NCBI GenBank assembly: GCA_900475325.1
Contig: LS483371.1
Location: forward strand, 4,402,001 to 4,466,000
Reading direction: 5' to 3'
From: Paucimonas lemoignei
GTDB taxonomy: Bacteria > Pseudomonadota > Gammaproteobacteria > Pseudomonadales > Pseudomonadaceae
DNA: 64,000 bases
Shown: in pieces, positions 63,276-64,000 of the stretch
Layout: each line of letters opens with the position of its first letter
Numbering within the stretch: position 1 is the stretch's first letter
Program-made: the position numbers and the translations under genes
Notes under the pieces: generated by a model
Seen by the model: the letters and a program-made list of their open reading frames with translations, nothing else
Database searches by the model: none
Told to the model about the DNA's origin: nothing

Positions 63276-63300
63276 TGTGGGAGCGAATTCATTCGCGAAA
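63276..63300. repeat. Single REP (GGGAGCGAATT class)
   Basis: TGTGGGAGCGAATTCATTCG with no inverted partner nearby. It lies in the loop of the large inverted repeat. Confidence 0.8.
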
Positions 63301-63375
63301 GCATTGGAAAAAACAACGAAAACAGCGAGACAAGCACAAACAAAGAACAGGCCGGCTATCAGGCCGCCTCGCGCG

Positions 63376-63650
63376 CTTTTGATTTGGCTTTTGATCTTAG
63401 GCGCCCCGTCAAACCACGCTGGCCGTAAGCCGATATTGATTCGGCGGTGCAAACCGGCAGGACGCCGGTTTAGCCGCACTGGGCCAGGGATGGCCCTTTG
63501 CGGCGGCCCGCCGAATCAATGTCGGATTACGGGCATGCCGAGCACCAGCGAGGGACCGAGTGGTGGGGCACAGACCTTTTGGTTACTTTTGGCTGGGCCG
63601 GCATTCCGGGCGTTTGCCAAAAGTGACCCGCCGTAAGGGCGGAACCATAA
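63376..63650. repeat. Right arm of the ~250-bp imperfect inverted repeat
   Basis: Runs from CTTTTGATTTGGCTTTTGAT to GCCGTAAGGGCGGAACCATA. It is the diverged inverse of 62884-63130. Small reading frames in it are only translated repeat and are not called as genes. Confidence 0.85.
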
Positions 63651-63718
63651 TCCCAGCACACATCAATAACGGATATGTACCCAAACCAAACCAAACCAAG
63701 TCAACACAAAACCGCCAA

Positions 63719-64000
63719 TCACTCCCCCCCAGCACAAGTCGGCGAAACCGGCGCAGCGCCAGTCTTCGCCCACTCAACCGGGGTATAGGTATGCAACGCC
63801 AGCGCGTGAAACTCACCCATCAAGCCCCCCAGAATGCCGTAGACCTTCTGGTGCCGCTTGACCGCATTGAGCCCCTCGAACTGATCACTCACCACCACAG
63901 CCTTGTAATGCGTCTGCTCCCCACGACTGTGCATATGACTCTCATCAAGCACCTGCAGATGCAGCGGTTGAAACACAGCCAGTGCTGACTCGATCCGGGT
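63719..64000 (-). CDS. BolA-family protein (5' end outside window)
   Basis: The frame enters from the right edge (TRIESALAVFQPLHLQVLDE) and ends at 63719. It shows the BolA signature: HMHSRGEQTHYKAVVVSDQFEG, VKRHQKVYGILGGLM and HALALHTYTPVEW. A GTG at 63976 is internal. BolA proteins bind monothiol glutaredoxins and Fe-S clusters or act in stress regulation; which subtype cannot be told from the fragment. Confidence 0.9.
   Translation of the reverse strand, partial: TRIESALAVFQPLHLQVLDESHMHSRGEQTHYKAVVVSDQFEGLNAVKRHQKVYGILGGLMGEFHALALHTYTPVEWAKTGAAPVSPTCAGGE

Noticed and set aside
63071..63636. Small reading frames in the 1-kb repeat region
   Set aside because: They translate REP and inverted-repeat sequence on both strands and share no protein family.

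Overview
The window is a piece of a Pseudomonas chromosome, most likely from the fluorescens/syringae side of the genus. The evidence is a pyoverdine core locus (pvdH, pvdL, pvdG, an mbtH-like gene, pvdS), the tyrA-aroA fusion, the block cmk to yciK in the order familiar from Pseudomonas genomes, and many REP palindromes. No tRNA, rRNA, CRISPR array, insertion sequence or prophage was seen.

Layout. (1) 1-4792, minus strand: a type VI secretion cargo unit made of a DUF4123 adaptor, a LysM-headed 1082-residue putative effector and a Sel1-repeat protein that is probably its immunity partner, with no vgrG beside it. (2) 5099-8578: a hybrid sensor kinase with a sodium:solute symporter-like sensor. 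(3) 8786-28474: the pyoverdine chromophore locus. It holds pvdH, a DASS-family transporter, the giant NRPS gene pvdL, the thioesterase gene pvdG, an mbtH-like gene, the sigma factor gene pvdS and a hydroxyornithine acetyltransferase-like gene. Three PvdS-type iron-starvation boxes with exact 16-bp spacing precede mbtH, pvdH and the acetyltransferase gene. pvdS has a near-consensus sigma-70 promoter overlapped by a Fur-box-like sequence. (4) 28625-31080: a TetR regulator, a FabF-like ketosynthase and a ComEA-like secreted protein. (5) 31260-36876: a very small O-antigen-type locus (wbpM, wbpL and epimerase-like genes) plus a beta-CASP metallo-beta-lactamase. (6) 37315-49416: lapA-like, ihfB, rpsA, cmk, tyrA-aroA, hisC, pheA, serC and gyrA, all on the minus strand. 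(7) 49724-54579: mtnA divergent from a methylthioadenosine deaminase gene, then ubiG, mupP and yciK. (8) 54771-58989: two cyclic-di-GMP proteins around a heme-oxygenase-like diiron protein. (9) 59257-64000: an ABC exporter, a DsbA-like protein, TrhO, a 1-kb composite repeat region and a partial bolA.

How the genes work together. Low iron would release Fur from the pvdS promoter. PvdS would then switch on mbtH-pvdG-pvdL (chromophore peptide), pvdH (diaminobutyrate supply) and the acetyltransferase (probably acetyl-hydroxyornithine for the peptide arm). The remaining pyoverdine NRPS, maturation, export and uptake genes lie outside the window.

The most unusual feature is inside pvdL. A tandem array of four REP doublets with an exact 177-bp (59-codon) period sits in frame inside the third activation domain, the one expected to load tyrosine, between its A2 and A3 core motifs. 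It adds about 210 residues without breaking the frame.
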